DNA from: Ectobius pallidus
Lineage: Eukaryota > Arthropoda > Insecta > Blattodea > Ectobiidae
Reading direction: 5' to 3'
Length of the DNA stretch: 64,000 bases
Assembly: GCA_964059195.1 (NCBI GenBank)
Contig: CAXKWD010000001.1
Span: 121,701,751 to 121,765,750, forward strand
Made by a program: the position numbers and the translations under genes. Below the pieces are notes generated by a model. The model worked only from the letters and a program-made list of their open reading frames with translations, searched no databases and was not told where the DNA came from. How positions within the stretch are numbered: position 1 is the first letter of the stretch; each line of letters begins with the position of its first letter. Positions 1-27,511 of the stretch are shown here, in pieces.

Positions 1-120
1 CGCGCACAATGTGCATTATCTTAACCTAAGACTTAACCTACCCAGTCCTGAACCCGGGAATCGAACCCGGGCCGCCGGAGTGGAAGGCAGGCGCGCTACC
101 GACTCACCCACGGCGACGGA
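1..120 (-). mobile_element. tRNA-derived SINE head (partial at window edge)
   Basis: On the - strand, 46-117 folds like a tRNA 5' region: box A-like CGTGGGTGAGTCGGTAGCG and box B GGTTCGATTCCC. It has no convincing acceptor stem and it resembles the heads of the SINEs elsewhere in the window. Confidence 0.55.
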
Positions 121-794
121 CTAAAACTTATAGCCTATTATTAAAGGAAAATACACAATAAATCTTTACAAAATAATGAATGTAGGCCTACAATAATTGC
201 TAAGTTCGAAAAATTATTTGTTCATGTTTATTGCAATAAATTTCATTTCAATACTGCCTGTTTAGCTTAGAATTAATGCTATTTCCTAATGTGCTGACGC
301 TTTATAAGAGTTAGCACAAGTATTGTACGAGTACTTCCATCCATGCTAGCTTGATTGTTACTTCGCAGCTCGAATTAATTCTGAATTGCTGTCGACTCAA
401 AACAAGGTTCGACTTCATTATAGCCTACTATCTATAAGTTGAAAGAGGGAAAATGTTTCCTGAGATTGAGGAAGTTAACTTCTGCCTCCTTTTAGCTAAA
501 AGAGTTTTACATGCCTGAATTGGTGTGATCTGCGTTTCCGGAGAAAAATGCAGTCTTGTTTGCATCGTGACCGTGATCTTATAATGTTTAAAGAAGATCT
601 GGTTTGGCTTCACACAGCCATATGACGAAATAATTGTTATGACTTATGATATTACAATATGAATGACCAAACTATTAAGATCACGATTACGCTCGGGAGC
701 CTCTAATCACAAAAATATTTTCTCATAATGCTGATTAAGATGTATAAACTGTCCGCGAAATGCACAAATTTAGATTTTCTTCATTTGTTGACAG
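121..794. other. Upstream/intronic sequence of gene A, nothing recognised
   Basis: AT-rich sequence with no esterase exon. The exon carrying the EDCL motif, expected before 795, is not here, so the intron before 795 probably starts outside the window. Confidence 0.5.
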
Positions 795-16650
<15,856 letters not shown>

Positions 16651-16869
16651 CGTGAAAGTTCATCTATAAATTAATGTCAATAATGTAAACAATAACTGTT
16701 TAATAATAATTATTTATTTGAACGATCGAGTTATATATTTAAAGAATTAATCGTTTGATATATCGAATCATAATTTCTAATTACAGGATCCAGTTTAAGT
16801 CATAAGTGTAAAAGTAAATTTGAAAGGGAAGATTACAAATAAGCTTTGGCATAATTGCATAGTCTAGCC

Positions 16870-17478
16870 CAGCGTTTCTCAACTTTTTTGAATTCGAGGA
16901 CCTCTAAAATGTCTAAAAACTTTTACGGACCCCCAATTTTACATCCCATTTTTAAAAGTAGGGTATATGTAGTCCTATATTCTTAATATTTCGGGCATTA
17001 ATTATAGGTCATTATAACGAAATAAATTTAAATACTTTTTTTAATATGACGAAAACACAGTTATTGAATTGGAAGTAAATTATTGACAGTAAAATTATAT
17101 TTTGAACAGACTTTAATATTTATTACCAATTTGATAATATAATTAGGAATTATAACACAGGTTTACGGGTATCAGACACTAGGGCACCTCCAACAATAAA
17201 ACCCTTGTTAAGAGAGCGCCTCTAATAACAAATTCCGACAAAGTCTTATTTTCAGGGTTTTTAATGAAAGAGGGAACCATAAGCGTCAGTGCATCAGGGG
17301 TTCCAAACTGTGGTTCGTAACTGCAAAAGTAAGGAAACTTGCAATAGGACCTGTATTTTCGAAGATTTTAAAAACTTTGACATCTAGGGCCCATTTTATG
17401 TGAAAATTTTTTACTTCTTTACTTCCTTTATGATATTTTTTTAAATTATGTCTGCGGACCATAGGTTGAGAAACGCTG
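16870..17478. mobile_element. hAT-type MITE (first of a shared-target pair)
   Basis: 609 bp with inverted ends CAGCGTTTCTCAAC and GTTGAGAAACGCTG. Flanked by GTCTAGCC (16862-16869) and GTCTAACC (17479-17486), an 8 bp duplication differing at one base. No coding capacity. It lies 220 bp past the gene A stop codon. Confidence 0.85.
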
Positions 17479-17486
17479 GTCTAACC

Positions 17487-18250
17487 CATGTGGTTCAACT
17501 GTATTCTGGTGAAGGTCCAGATGAAACTTTCAAAATAAACTCTCTGGTTGCAATAATAGGCCTATATATTAATATTAACAATTAAATTATTGTAATTATA
17601 AAATGGGAAGAATATGATACATCAAAGTAGATTGTCTAGAGGCATATTTTACAAAATCAAATAGTACAAATATACCAGTCACATACACTTATTGAGAAAA
17701 TTTATTACAGATTGGTTTACTACAGATTCTATATCTACTTTAATCTGAGTAATGGCAAGCCGCAGTGACGATTTCAGTAAATATTTTAGCAACCTGTTTC
17801 TCTGCTTAATTTTTAACAACTTCATGGTAGAAAATTCACAATCACACATAAACGTAGCCTACTACCAAACATGGATTGTATTTTCAAAGCAAAATTTCAC
17901 AAGTTTGGACTCTGCTCCTTTTTAATTAGTCTCCAAAACCGATGGGCTGGCAATTTCTAATTGATATGATAAATTGACATTCTCTAGGTCACATAGATCC
18001 ATTTGAATATCTAGATCATCAATCGGAGGTGCTTCCATAGGGTTGTTAAACAGAAAAGAATCTAGGTTTAAGTTCATGAAAATCAGAAAACCTATCAGTA
18101 AATTTCTTCTGAATGTACGTCAAATATCCAACAAATGGAGAGAAATTGACATCTTCACACTCTAGCTTCATTGTAGTGCAGATTACAAAAACAGTAGAGT
18201 TCGGGGGGGCGATTTATTTATGCACGCGAGCCGTCAGTTGGATCACACTG
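17487..18250 (-). mobile_element. hAT element abutting the MITE, same target site
   Basis: Left end CATGTGGTTCAACTG; right end reads, reverse-complemented, CAGTGTGATCCAACTG. Flanked by GTCTAACC (17479-17486) and GTCTAAGC (18251-18258). Encloses a decayed transposase C-terminus on the - strand. The left TSD is the MITE's right TSD. Confidence 0.65.
17711..18171 (-). pseudogene. hAT transposase C-terminal relic (ZBED5/FAM200-like type)
   Basis: The - strand reads KLECEDVNFSPFVGYLTYIQ, FTDRFSDFHELKPR, FLFNNPMEAPPIDDLD, QMDLCDLE, then stops, then MCDCEFSTMKLLKIKQRNR and SLRLAITQIKVDIESVV. The last stretch matches the pattern of the hAT C-terminal dimerisation domain (CExxFSxMKxIKxKxRNxL ... LRLAxTxIxxDI). 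Internal stops show it is dead. The N-terminal DNA-binding and catalytic parts are absent. Confidence 0.8.
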
Positions 18251-18258
18251 GTCTAAGC

Positions 18259-19109
18259 AACTAGTAAAAATTAAATGATAAGGTTCTAAAATTGCACATA
18301 ACAAATAGCTCTCATAATAATGTTAAAATTATTAGATTCGTATAGACTAGAATGTAGGAAGTACATAAAATTCCGAATATTGTGAAGATTGTAAATGGCC
18401 TACAGGAAATAAGCTCTCGTAATAATATTGTACCTTCACCCTAGAGTGTAAAATATTCTATAACTTTGCTCCAGGACATTTTGGCGTAACTACGAATTGC
18501 CGGCAAGTCTTCTGTTTGTAAATTTATTTGTAACGCAGCCACGACGAAATGTGTTGTTCCATTTTCTTCCAATTTTGCATGAGTGTTCCTTGAACTTTTC
18601 ATGAAACTCCTGAAACATTTCAACTGCTGTAGTCAACTGTAGCGGGAGAAGATAATTTTAAATCCCTGAAGAAATTTTCAATAAAACAGTTGTTTATTAA
18701 GTCTGTTGTTTGTAACACAAAAATAACGATCTGCACTTTTTAACATAGAGCATAGAGCATAGGATTTTTGCAACAAAGTCTACTATTCACAGATCTAGTA
18801 AAAATAATATATCACGAAGCACTGGCTCAAAGAGTTTACATTTAAGTGAATCATTGTCTCAGAAGGACAACAGAATATATTAACTTAGGTATAGGTTAAA
18901 CAGCAGGTATCTGTGCATATAAAACGGTATAAGTAATAAAAATGTACCCACGCTTCAAAGTTTTATATCCAGTGTTATCGGTTATGTGACTGCAGTGGCT
19001 CTTTTATTGAAGGTAGAAGCATAACGCTGTACTGTATAATACCATACATAGTTAATGTTCTCTGTGAAGCTTCTTAGCCTTAAGCCCGATTATCTGGTTG
19101 AGATGTAAG
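18259..19109. other. Intergenic, nothing recognised
   Basis: AT-rich sequence between the hAT pair and the esterase exon relic. No motif or repeat boundary recognised. Confidence 0.4.
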
Positions 19110-19216
19110 ACTATTCTCGGGCGCAATAGACTCGCATCATCGCGTGACAACAAGACTTTTATGACTTCGTGGGAATTCCTTTCGCTGAGCTCCCGGTGGA
19201 AACCCGCAGATTCAAG
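19110..19216 (+). pseudogene. Orphan first-exon relic of a third esterase
   Basis: The end reads DFYDFVGIPFAELPVETRRFK and stops at a GTGACA donor. It is collinear with gene B's first exon (RDFFGFMGIPFAEPPVGDLRFK before GTGAGT). Just upstream, in a shifted frame, TILGRNRLASSRD resembles B's TVNGTRLITK, and a TGA interrupts the lower frame. No signal peptide or start codon is joined to it and no later esterase exon follows before gene B. It is best read as the remnant of a deleted paralogue. Confidence 0.78.
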
Positions 19217-19639
19217 GTGACAAAAATTGTCTAGTTAAGGATTTGATTTAACTTCTAATTACATATTTAATAAATCGAGGAAACAAACTCAAACATATGA
19301 ATTTACTATTTTTGTTTACATATTACAAGAAATAGTACATAAAAATGAATAATTACAAGAAAATTAAATACAGAAGTCAAAATTCATAAGGAGAAGCAGA
19401 AGGAAGGAATGCCTTTTGGTTCTGCTGAATTCTTATAGCTTCGGGGTGTTATGATTTATATTTGTTACGTATTTATAAAATGTGTACAGTAATTGCAGAG
19501 CTTTATTAATGAAGCAGGTTACTTATAGCAGCATATTTCACTAAATCTGTGGGAAACTCAAGCATTGCTTTTAGGTAATGAATGCGATACTGGCTACAGA
19601 ACTCTTAGAACTAATAAATAAATAAATTTATTACTACAA

Positions 19640-20640
19640 CTTACAATACAAAATATTTTCAAACGTAGATACCAACGTCAGCCGAAAAAGCAAAGTTTGT
19701 ACTCGGGACGTTTTAGTGTTGTAAAATGTTGAGGTTTAGTTCATAAATTAAGTTATTCCTTGTTACATTCATGATCTCGTTACGATTTTTATGTAAATAT
19801 CCCAAAAGCACCTACTTGTATATTTGGTCTATTGAATACTATAAATTAATAAAATAATTCTTTGGAAGAATAGTAAAGAGGCTTTGATAAACAAATTACA
19901 ACTACACGTCTTTGAATACAATTCAAAGGGTGAATGGTCATTTTTCCAAGTCTTCCTCTCCCAATTATTATGCCCTATTGCATAATAGACTGAATTAAGG
20001 CTAAGTAAAGCGTGCGGAAAACATGAGCTGGTGCACACGAACGAAGAATAAAAACCTATAAACGATTTTACGCAGCATATTGAATAAATACATTACGTAC
20101 TTGTCCCATCTTAAATGTTGATCAATTATTATGCCTAAGTATTTCATTTGATTGGACTCATTTAAGGAGGGACAAGTGCAGCTATTAGTGCAACAGCTTG
20201 TATTTTTAATTTAAGTTAATATATAATTTTAATTGTTGCAAGCCGGTGATGGTTGAAGATAATGGAATTAGGCTATAGTAATTTTCTTAACGTTTGACAG
20301 AAGTAAATTTAAGTCCACCCATAATTTTACGAGATTGATGCCTTTGTTGTCATTTTATTAAGTTTCACTCCAAGAAAAAAACACTAAAATTACAACTGTG
20401 CCATCAGCATATTAATAAATAGAGCAATTATTTATATTCAAATTCATTTTAAAGTGTTCATTTATGAATATTAAAAAAAATATTATGGGACTCAATACTG
20501 TACCCAGAGGTGCACAGATATAGGCCTATATATTTTCCGGAGAACACTGAATCCATTATATTTCTTTGTATCCTGTGTTATAGGCTATTACTTAATCAAG
20601 ACTGAAACAATTTTTAAAAATTTCTTCTAATGCCTGGACA
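19640..20640 (-). pseudogene. LINE reverse transcriptase relic (jockey/CR1-like)
   Basis: On the - strand, across several frames: YNTGYKEI...CAPLGTVLSPIIFF (RT motif), YADGTVVIL at 20400-20411 (the YADD box with the second Asp changed to Gly), MKYLGIIIDQHLRW, then LRKIVYRF, SIM..GIIIW, KRRVVVICLSKPLYYSSKELF-like segments. Stops and frameshifts throughout. A TTTATT-rich stretch near 19612-19640 may be the 3' tail. Confidence 0.78.
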
Positions 20641-21767
20641 CATAATTTCGTCAAAAAGAATACTGGTCAAGTTCCGTCAATTTTCTTAAAATATGTCCTT
20701 GACAAGCGATTAGCTAGCATGTACATGTTATGAGTACAGCCCGGAGGATAGTGCATTTCTGTGCAAGTTTCGTTACTGAAATTCAGGTTTAATGCAGTTA
20801 TTTTACTTACAACCTTCCTTAAAGGTTGACTCCCATCTCTATAGGCCTATTATTACTAGGTTCATTATACTGAACTACGGTACAATGTACTCGTACATTT
20901 CTAAATTATGAAAAGAGAAACTGCACCGTTTATCACACAAACAGCTTTATATTTTATGAATAAAAAATTTCCTTTCAACGCCAAAAGAGGCGTTAGAAGC
21001 GCGAATAAAAAAAGTGCCCTATTATCGAGTGGCGTATTTGTTATTTTCAGAATGTAACACATAATTGAATACTAGTTTTTTAAAAGAATTTCTTACTTCA
21101 TATATTCCTGGTTTAGGCACTATCTCATTTTTTCTAAAATCCTATAATATGTGAATTGTCAAGGAACATGCTGAATTAGTAGACTTTACGAATTTACAAC
21201 TCATTTCCAATGTGCTGCTTCGTTTATTTTTCGAAAACCCTTTAAAATGTGGTTTGTCAAGTTTATTGGAATGTTTGCATGAAATCTCTATCACATTACA
21301 TAAACCCTTATCGGTATCAAATTCAAATTTTAAATAAATTTCAGTATTTGCTGTGGAGGCATTTTCATCTTTTCATTCTTTTACCGTTATAAGGTCGTTT
21401 CATATAGTATAACCGGGAAGCCGCGACAAGAATCATGGTTGGAAGATGCGCAGTAGCTATAAGTTTGTCGAATGGCTTCGAAGTGGCAGTCTGGCGCAAG
21501 TCATCATTCATGTCTTATCTCATCAGTCATCAACAAATTATACTTAGTGGTTATTGTAATTTCACATCTACACATGGACACAAAACAGTGATTGAATGCC
21601 GGGAAAATTTAGGTTTCGACCTAATACCAATATTACAAAATACCCATAACCATATATAACCGTAATTGTAAAAACCGATATTGTTACCGGTAAAATAGTC
21701 TAGTATCGGTATTTTTATACCGGGATATGTGAGTCAGTTGGAGAATTTAATGTTGTGCTGCATTTTT
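20641..21767. other. Intergenic, nothing recognised
   Basis: No coding remnant, tRNA-like head or TIR pair noticed. The small ORF at 21435-21659 has no recognisable similarity. Confidence 0.4.
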
Positions 21768-21838
21768 CCATAATAGCTCAGTGGTAGAGCAGCGGCACGG
21801 AGAGCCGAAGATCCTGGTTCAAACCCCGGCTATAGCAT
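21768..21838 (+). other. tRNA-like sequence (tRNA pseudogene or SINE head)
   Basis: Has a D arm GCTCAGTGGTAGAGC, a 4 bp anticodon-type stem CGGC/GCCG and a T arm with GGTTCAAACCCC. The acceptor stem does not pair well and the anticodon loop lacks U33, so a working tRNA gene is unlikely. Confidence 0.5.
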
Positions 21839-22177
21839 TGAATTTTTCAGTCTGACTCTACCTTTCCAAAGGAGTACTTTCTTGAAATTATAAATTAGAA
21901 TAACGATTACGAAGAGATCGATTTCGAAATGTAAGTTCATGAGCATTGATTCCACTAAGTGACCTTATCTGCTGTGCCAAGCCAAGTCGTAAACAAGACA
22001 CTCGTTAAAATAAAATTTAATTTATACGAGTGTGCCTTCATAACCCACATGGGGACGGCACAGCTGAATTTATTGTCCGTTATTGTGGAATGCAGTGATA
22101 AAAAATCAATAAACCAATCCATCGAGCATACTTGCACAGTGAGAATGCAAATTGCAGGAATTCTGATATTATCACTA

Positions 22178-22289
22178 TCCATATAAACGGCTTTATCTTG
22201 ACTGACTGACAGAGAATCGACGTAGAGCCCAAAATAATTGGCAGAGACAAGGAATTTTGACAGTACCGTCGTTCCATAATGTAAGTGCA

Positions 22290-22290
<1 letters not shown>
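22178..22290 (+). repeat. Helitron-like left-end fragment
   Basis: ACTGACTGACAGAGAATC, GGAATTTTGACAGTACC and the following CGTTCCATA match the start of the element at 58424. The rest of the element is missing and an (ATT)n tract follows. Confidence 0.6.

Positions 22291-22341
<51 letters not shown>
22290..22341. repeat. (ATT)n microsatellite
   Basis: About 17 ATT triplets directly after the Helitron-like fragment. Confidence 0.95.
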
Positions 22342-22342
<1 letters not shown>

Positions 22343-22559
22343 CTTCTATTTTTATAAAACCCTATTTCACATTTCGGTATGTTAGGGTTATAGTTAAATT
22401 TTCAATTACATCTTTCATAAATAATCAGTCCTTATACTAGAGTTAGATATTAATACGATGAAGTCATGACCAAAAATGGATAAATATATCAGTTTTCTAA
22501 GTGTGTTTGCATTAGATAGAGGAAATACGTATTGTTCATAATTTTTCATGTATATAGTT

Positions 22560-25312
22560 TAAAAATTCATTTAGTTTCCTGTAACAGCACTTCTGCGATA
22601 GTATAGGCTACTGGTGAAGGATGGATTGAATTATTGCATTTGTCCAACTGCAAAATAAGTTCAAATCTTCGAAGTTCAAAGGCGGTACATTCAAGTAGCA
22701 GATGCGGTACTGTCTGGTCGTTGTTTTCATATAAAAAAATGTTATTATCTGTCCTAAATCTTTCAAGATAATTTCCAAATTTACCATGTCCACTTAAAAG
22801 TTGAGTTGTTACAAAACTAGGTGTTGTGAATTTACATTTTAATCTCCCATACACTGTAGAGATTATAACTCCTTTGTTAGACGACCATTGATGCTAAATC
22901 ATGCTATTCAACCACTCTGTATTCCACTGCTCTAACAAGTATTTTCTTAAACAGTTCCTTAAGATAAGAGATAGGACACTGGGAAATATTAAGTTACGGG
23001 AAAATGGCTTTGAAAATTCAACATACCTTACAACTTAACGCACATACTGGCATTTAAATTTGTATATCTCCAGTAAATGACAGAATTTAAACATAAAAAT
23101 TATAGGGTATGTTCAGAAAGGTGTGTTCTTTAATATGAGTAAAGAAATTTAAAAATTTTGACACTTGGTTTATGAGCCCCCTTATCCTTGAAAGCTGATG
23201 CACAGTATCATTGGCTCAAGGGCACCACGATATATAGTTTTAATATTGAAGTGTTTAGCCCCCATGAAGCTTTAGTGACGATGGACAATCCAGTAAGAAA
23301 TTTACCGGCTTTCGTTGTAAGGGTGGAAAAATGTGCTCGAAATGTGAGTTTGTTGTTCAGGAGTACTCCTAAATATACCAAATGGTTAGCCATCTTAATC
23401 TCTTCTCCATTCAAGACTAGTTTTGGCTGTTGCACTTTTCTCTTCCTGGTAATCAGCATACCTGTAGTTTTTGAGGAATTAAAATTCAGTTTGTTTTTCA
23501 ACCCTATTGATAGAGAGTTTCAAGGGCTGAATTGGCTTTACTTGTCAAGTCCTCTATTGAGTTACTTCGGATTAATATCATGGCATCGTCAGCATATGCT
23601 ATTAGTTTGGAATCTTCCGGCAAGTCCTGTTCGAGCATATCATCAGACAGAATTATCCAAAATCCAGGGCTACATATTGATCCCTGGGGACAACCACGTG
23701 TTATACTTCTGGTAGCAGTGGAGTTGCATATTGTTATTTGAGCTTTCCTATTTGTGAAGTAGACCTAACTATTTATCAGGTGGATGATGTTTTTTGGGCA
23801 CTTCATGGACTTCAGTTGTAACAATATCTTCGGCCAACATGCATGATTGAAGGCTCCTGTGATATCAAGAGAAACTAACAAACCCATCATTCGTGAATCT
23901 AGTGTGTTTTTCATCCAATTAACTACTTCGTAAACTGCGTCTTCGGTTGACCCGTTTGGGGTAAACCCGAATTGATTGTCACTTAGCGAATTGTTACTGT
24001 AGAGCTAGAACATGAGTCGGTCTATCATCAATTTTTCTAATATCTCACCCATGACTGGAATTACGCTAATGGGGCGAAGGGAGTTTGCATAGTAGTTCTT
24101 CTTCGTGGCATGTATTTTGGGCATTATCTTTACAATGACAGTTTTCCATATGTCAGGGAATACTCCAAGATTAAGACATTTGCTATACAAATTATCACGG
24201 TTGCATTTCTGAACATGCTTTATAATATTTCCTGATAGTGCATCAATGCCTGGTGCTTTATCATCATTTTGTTTCCAAACTATACGTTCTATTTTCTCTT
24301 TGGTGAATGGGGTGTCATCTTCTGTGTCTGGAGTTCCAAGCGATTCCTGTCGAAGTCTGGCTTGATGCTCGTTATCTCCGGTATCAGATGGAAAACACCC
24401 TTCACACAGAGGAATCGCAGTTTCAAGAGGGGTTATCGTAACATTGTTTCCTCTGTAAACAGTAGGTATTGTGTTATTGAGATTTTAGGCTTTCTGCACA
24501 TTTTGTATACAGTGTTCCAGCGGTTTTGACTGCTCTGCTGTGAACAGAAAGTTTTCCGACTTTCAATTTTTGCATTTAGGATTGCTGTTTTGTATTCTGA
24601 TTTTACGAAGTAATATTTGTCTTCGTAAACTTGCAGTAGGGCCGGCGATCTTGATCTTTTAAAACGTCTTTTACAGACTATGAGTCGTTTTCTCATTATT
24701 GTTAATTTGTTTGACCACCAGTATTTTTTTTATTTTGCTTGATTTAAGTTTTGGGAGGGGTTTCTCACAAAGGTCAGTAACAGTAGAGGTCAAATTTTTA
24801 ACTATTATGTTTATGTCTTGTTCTGAATTGCACTTATCCACTTTCTCCGTTATGTGGGCCAATGGCATTACACTGGATTGTTCAAAATGTCCCCACTTAA
24901 CGCCCTTTGTTTTATATTTTCTTGTTAGATGCTCGGAGAGATAGTTGTAGCTTGTATTTCTATAACAATAAGCTGATGGTCTGAAAGGGATTCTGCCTCA
25001 CTAACGTCCCAATCAGCAATATGTGGCAAAAGAAGGGAATTACATACACTGATGTCAATGAAGCCGATAGCGTCTCCACGTGTGAAAGTTGGCTTTCCAT
25101 TGTTAAGTATGTGCAGTCCTTATCACAGGAGAAGTCAAGAAACTTTCTGCCTCTTTCATAATTAAATTTACTACCCCATGCTTGATGCTTAGCACTGAAG
25201 TCACCAACAATATTAACAGGTGATAGCTGTTTAGATTAGTTTATATTGCCTCCAGGTTAGCCAAGACAGCTTCGAAATCATAATCTGGCTCGGCGTATAC
25301 ATTAAGAAAGTA
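22560..25312 (-). pseudogene. Degenerate non-LTR retrotransposon (R1/I-like) with EN and RT, RNase H lost
   Basis: Read from 25312 leftward. Endonuclease signatures: VYAEPDYDFEAVL, NIVGDFSAKHQAWG, and SLSDHQLIVIEIQ. Linker follows near 24870-24430. Reverse transcriptase: LRPISVIPVMGEILEKLMIDRL (24010-24090), GFTPNGSTED, LVSLDITGAF, TRGCPQGSICSP, then LIAYADDAMIL with the YADD box at 23585-23596, then NHLVYLGVLLNNKLTF. Only ~300 bp separate the RT end from the C-terminal piece (TTQLLSGHGKFGNYL...TVPHLLLEC), so RNase H has been deleted relative to the element at 13676. Many frame breaks. Inactive. Confidence 0.85.
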
Positions 25313-25489
25313 TTTTGCAAAATTTTTATTGCAATGCAAAAAATCAAACGTTTTCGAGGAAAAGAAATACCTTTCATAAGAAACACACGGGCAATTCGAT
25401 TGTTGTGGAAAACGGCCTTGCTCGGTTGCTATCTTGATTAATTTGTTAACGATTCGCGAGATCTGATTTACACAGAAGGGGATCATTAA

Positions 25490-25560
25490 ATTCACGCCTA
25501 AATGGGAAAACATTGAATGATTTGGATGAAATTCACAATGCAGGGTTTTAGGTACGTCTA
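25490..25560 (+). repeat. Helitron-like fragment
   Basis: GCCTAAATGGG...GATTTGGATGAAATTCAC...GCAGGGTTTTA parallels GCCTAAATGGGG...GATTTGGACGAAACTCAC...CAGGGGTTTTC in the element at 3920-6197. The stretch 25313-25400 also resembles the interior of the copy at 58424. Confidence 0.5.
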
Positions 25561-25973
25561 TATCGGTATTTACGTGCTATTTATGATATAATACCGGTAG
25601 TAACGATTTACGATTTTGTACTGTACAACAGTAGCCTACCGGCCAGTATTGATGTAATACTGGTATTTTACCGATATTTTCTATGCCGATAGGGTCTCTG
25701 ATAGTAAATGGTCTTTCCTTTCAGTCTCAAAGTAGGCTATCTCTTTCGTATTTATTTTTAAATTGTTTAGTTCTGACTCTGCTTTCACGTACGTTAATTA
25801 TGACAGAAGTAAAAATATCAAGTCCTGGCTTCATTTCTCCGTACGAGTACAAGGTGACGCTGAGTTACGTTTGTACTTTCGTATACCACCTCCCTCTCGC
25901 GTTGCATTGTCGACTTTGATAATTATGTACCTGTGACGTCAGCCGTACTTTATGGCAGACTGACCTGTATTGC

Positions 25974-26227
25974 CTTTAAGCTGGGGACCCGTGTCGTAGA
26001 TTTACGGCACGTAAAAGAACTCCAAGTATAATTTAGAGCCTCTGGACATAATTTCTCAGCCCTTTCAAGTCAAAGTAATACCTTAGTTTCCGGAATGGGG
26101 TTAAGGGGCGATGGGCTTACCACCTGTCCCTCTGCCCTCTCTAGGAAAATAAGCGTAACAAAGTTCACATAGGTAAACAGAAACCTCCACTTGGAGGCCC
26201 TTCGCCCCAACATAGGGGCATAGGATT

Positions 26228-26311
<84 letters not shown>
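25974..26311 (+). mobile_element. SINE-B copy, 5'-truncated, with (GA)n tail
   Basis: Flanked by exact 11 bp repeats ACCTGTATTGC (25963-25973 and 26312-26322). The body matches the full SINE at 48171-48540 from its AAGCTGGGG segment on, including TACCTTAGTTTCCGG, CCTGTCCCTCTGCCCTCTCT and CCTCCACTTGGAGGCC, but the tRNA head is missing. It ends in a (GA)n run. Confidence 0.88.
26229..26311. repeat. (GA)n microsatellite at SINE tail
   Basis: About 41 GA dinucleotides with a single A insertion. Lies inside the SINE target duplications, so it grew from the SINE 3' end. Confidence 0.95.
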
Positions 26312-26312
<1 letters not shown>

Positions 26313-26521
26313 CCTGTATTGCATGTTACCGCACAGTTATCTGAGCTTTAGTTATGACATGAGCAGGTATGTTCATACTTTGATAAGATAAGACAGTAAG
26401 TTCTTGGGTCATATTAAGCCTGCAGTATGAGTATAGTTTTAATGAGTCATTCTGGCGTTCTTTGAATGCTCTTAATTCTCTGAATTCTTTGTGTGTATGC
26501 TTCTGTAACTGTCAGTGTGTT

Positions 26522-26597
26522 CTGCCTGGCAAGGAAATATATTGTTCACAAAAAAAACTGCCCGGCAAGGAAATATATTGTTCAGCAAAAAAACTAT
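26522..26597. repeat. Two-copy 37 bp tandem repeat
   Basis: GGCAAGGAAATATATTGTTC occurs twice with A-rich spacers, each preceded by TGCC or TGCCC. Confidence 0.85.
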
Positions 26598-26731
26598 CAT
26601 TTCATTCGTTTCGCATTTATGCAGGGAATTCTTGCCATTGACATTGTCCCCATTGTGGCATTTCAGCAATGCCTGTTTGTCATATGTAGAACCCGGAAGT
26701 TCAGGCATTTATATTAAGTTTAGTTAAAATA

Positions 26732-27061
26732 AAAATAAAATAAAAAAAACTAAACTCCGTGGCGCTACATCCCTGGAGGGACTTGGCCTACCACCCGACC
26801 GCTGCATCATCTCCCGTAGGCAGATGGCAGGATTGGGGGGCATGTGGTTAGCATGCCGACACCCACGGCCGTTAAAGGTGGTTTTCTTGACCGGAGCCGC
26901 TACTTCTCTATCAAGTAGCTCCTCAATTTGAATCACGAGGCTGAGTGCACCCCTACCAGACCTCCCTATCTCAGAAAAATCCGAGGAGGTACCGGGAATC
27001 GAACCCAGACCGACGGATCTGTAGTCAGCGACACTAACCACAAGACCACGCCGGCGGACTC
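26732..27061 (-). mobile_element. SINE-C with 10 bp TSD
   Basis: On the - strand: tRNA-like head (box A-like GTGGTCTTGTGGTTAGTGTC, box B GGGTTCGATTCCC near 26990-27050), a ~200 bp body, and a T/A-rich tail. Flanked by AGTTAAAATA at 26722-26731 and 27062-27071. Confidence 0.85.
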
Positions 27062-27071
27062 AGTTAAAATA

Positions 27072-27495
27072 GGCAGGCAAAAAGGTACTTAAAATACCGA
27101 AAACAGCAGTAACATAATTAAAATAGGTCAAAATAGAGAGTAATCCCACTCTTTATTAATGAAAATAGCTACCTAAGATCCCGGTACTTAATAATATACT
27201 TATCACATAGACTACAGTATTTTTACTTTCCTTGGTTACAAGCAAACAACATGGTGTTTTTTTTTTCCAAGGTGTCAATACTGTCATAGTTAGCCGTCTG
27301 TCAGAGAGAATTTAATCGTTTGAGGACTAAGTTTTCGACTGCCTGAAAACAAATAAATGAATAAATGCATTTAAAGAGAATAAGATCCTTAATATATATA
27401 TATATATTGTGATGTGATTGTGTCATTTCATCATTTTTGTAATTCTTTTTTTTCCATTTTCATACATTGAAATTCTTTGTGTGCTTTCTAAAATG
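27072..27495. other. Intergenic, AT-rich; (TA)n at 27393-27408
   Basis: Apart from an (AT)8 run, no element ends or coding remnants were recognised. Confidence 0.4.
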
Positions 27496-27511
27496 TATAA
27501 TAATCACAGAA

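Noticed and set aside
21768..21838. Functional tRNA gene
   Set aside because: The T and D arms look right, but the acceptor stem does not pair and position 33 of the anticodon loop is not U. More likely a tRNA pseudogene or SINE head.
26070..26324. Ser/Leu-rich frame as a protein
   Set aside because: Translation of the (GA)n tail of SINE-B.
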